Below are positions 63,677 to 64,000 of a DNA stretch of 64,000 bases, piece by piece. Numbering within the stretch: position 1 is the stretch's first letter; the number at the start of each line of letters is the position of its first letter. The notes beneath the pieces were generated by a model. The model saw only the letters and a program-made list of their open reading frames with translations, ran no database searches and was not told the origin of the DNA. Made by a program: the position numbers and the translations under genes. Source of the DNA: Hydrogenophilales bacterium 28-61-23 (lineage in GTDB: Bacteria > Pseudomonadota > Gammaproteobacteria > Burkholderiales > Thiobacillaceae); contig NCGJ01000005.1 in the NCBI GenBank assembly GCA_002281555.1, forward strand, positions 169,812 to 233,811. Direction: 5' to 3'.

Positions 63677-64000
63677 GGGATAAATGGTAGCAAAAATGAC
63701 ACCACTACAGATGCTGAAACTGTTTCAGAGTGATTCTGACGTCAGTCATGGCAGGGTTTGTTGTCATCCGGCTCCACAGGCCCGTCCGTCTTGCCACGGC
63801 ACGTAGCCATCTTTGGGGGATGGGGCCAGAAAGCAGTTGTAGGTCATCCAAGGAAGTTTTCTGCCGGCGGCTAATGGGAACCAGAATGGACTGCTGCTCC
63901 TGGCCAGCAGCGGAAATACGTTCAAACCGGGATAGCTGACACTGGAATGGCTGGTTCGCTCGGAAACCTGCCGCAAAGCCAATTCACACAACTCGGCCCG
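63677..64000. other. Upstream region of the PIN operon and unassigned right edge
   Basis: Upstream of the PIN gene are two perfect palindromes: CTGAAAC-T-GTTTCAG (63714-63728) and CTGACGTCAG (63736-63745), candidate operators for the PIN/RHH pair. From 63764 to the window end a minus-strand frame is open with no stop (about 78 codons) and could be the 3' end of a gene lying beyond 64000. Its sequence matches no family I know, and a plus-strand frame overlaps it. No gene is called. Confidence 0.4.

Noticed and set aside
63764..64000. Minus-strand frame open to the right edge
   Set aside because: Not called as a gene because no family pattern is visible and the start lies outside the window; a plus-strand frame overlaps it.

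Overview
The window reads as a GC-rich betaproteobacterial chromosome from a motile, sulfur-oxidising chemolithotroph. The main evidence is a dissimilatory sulfur module (sat-aprB-aprA, 21.1-25.1 kb) on the same segment as a flagellar/chemotaxis cluster of the FlrBC type (27.5-41.5 kb) and a PEP-CTERM/exosortase-associated envelope module (6-14.6 kb). I place it near Thiobacillus/Sulfuricella-like Betaproteobacteria. The genus is an inference. I see no rRNA, tRNA, CRISPR array or intact insertion sequence.

Layout. 0-5 kb: potABCD polyamine importer (potA cut by the left edge) plus a sodium:solute symporter. 5-7 kb: a membrane-anchored zinc-ribbon/Sel1 protein and a VanZ-type protein. 7-15.2 kb (minus strand): two O-antigen-ligase-like proteins, a PEP-CTERM protein, a double-VanZ protein and a secreted parallel beta-helix protein. 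Three of these genes form an overlapping run directly behind aroK. 15.2-19.2 kb: dciA-like gene divergent from secA, then two small conserved genes. 19.2-25.1 kb: sat, aprBA, a YkgJ-type cysteine-cluster protein and a SAM hydroxide adenosyltransferase-like gene. 25.2-27.5 kb: a lipoprotein, a DUF6499/DUF2285-like protein and sixA. 27.5-34 kb (minus): cheV-cheV-cheY-cheZ-cheA and an EAL-HDOD gene. 34-41.5 kb (plus): flrB-flrC-fliE-[fliF-fliG fusion]-fliH-fliI. 41.5-50 kb: a lipoprotein, a NarL-type two-component set with an outer-membrane beta-barrel gene, a cNMP/CBS/DUF294 protein and a QseBC-type two-component pair. 50-51 kb: two tandem small secreted proteins, each behind a PmrA/QseB-like box. 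51-56.5 kb: moaE, dgt, hipBA, aroB and an exonuclease III. 56.5-63.7 kb: a palindromic REP-like element, class II ribonucleotide reductase, a second hipBA, a PaaK/CapK-like adenylate-forming enzyme and a PIN/ribbon-helix-helix toxin-antitoxin pair.

The most striking object is the single 880-codon frame at 36633-39275, which encodes complete FliF joined in frame to complete FliG. The basal-body MS ring and the rotor switch would then be one polypeptide. The junction keeps what look like an internal start (ATG 38268 behind AAGGA) and a relic Shine-Dalgarno with no start codon after it. Other points worth checking: the duplicated secreted-protein locus next to QseBC with matching 11-bp-period TTAAG boxes; aroK and aroB separated by 39 kb, with an envelope operon behind aroK and a hipBA module between aroB and dgt; palindromes upstream of sat and aprB; CheZ with two N-terminal copies of a motif resembling its own CheY-binding tail; and a candidate NrdR box upstream of nrdJ.
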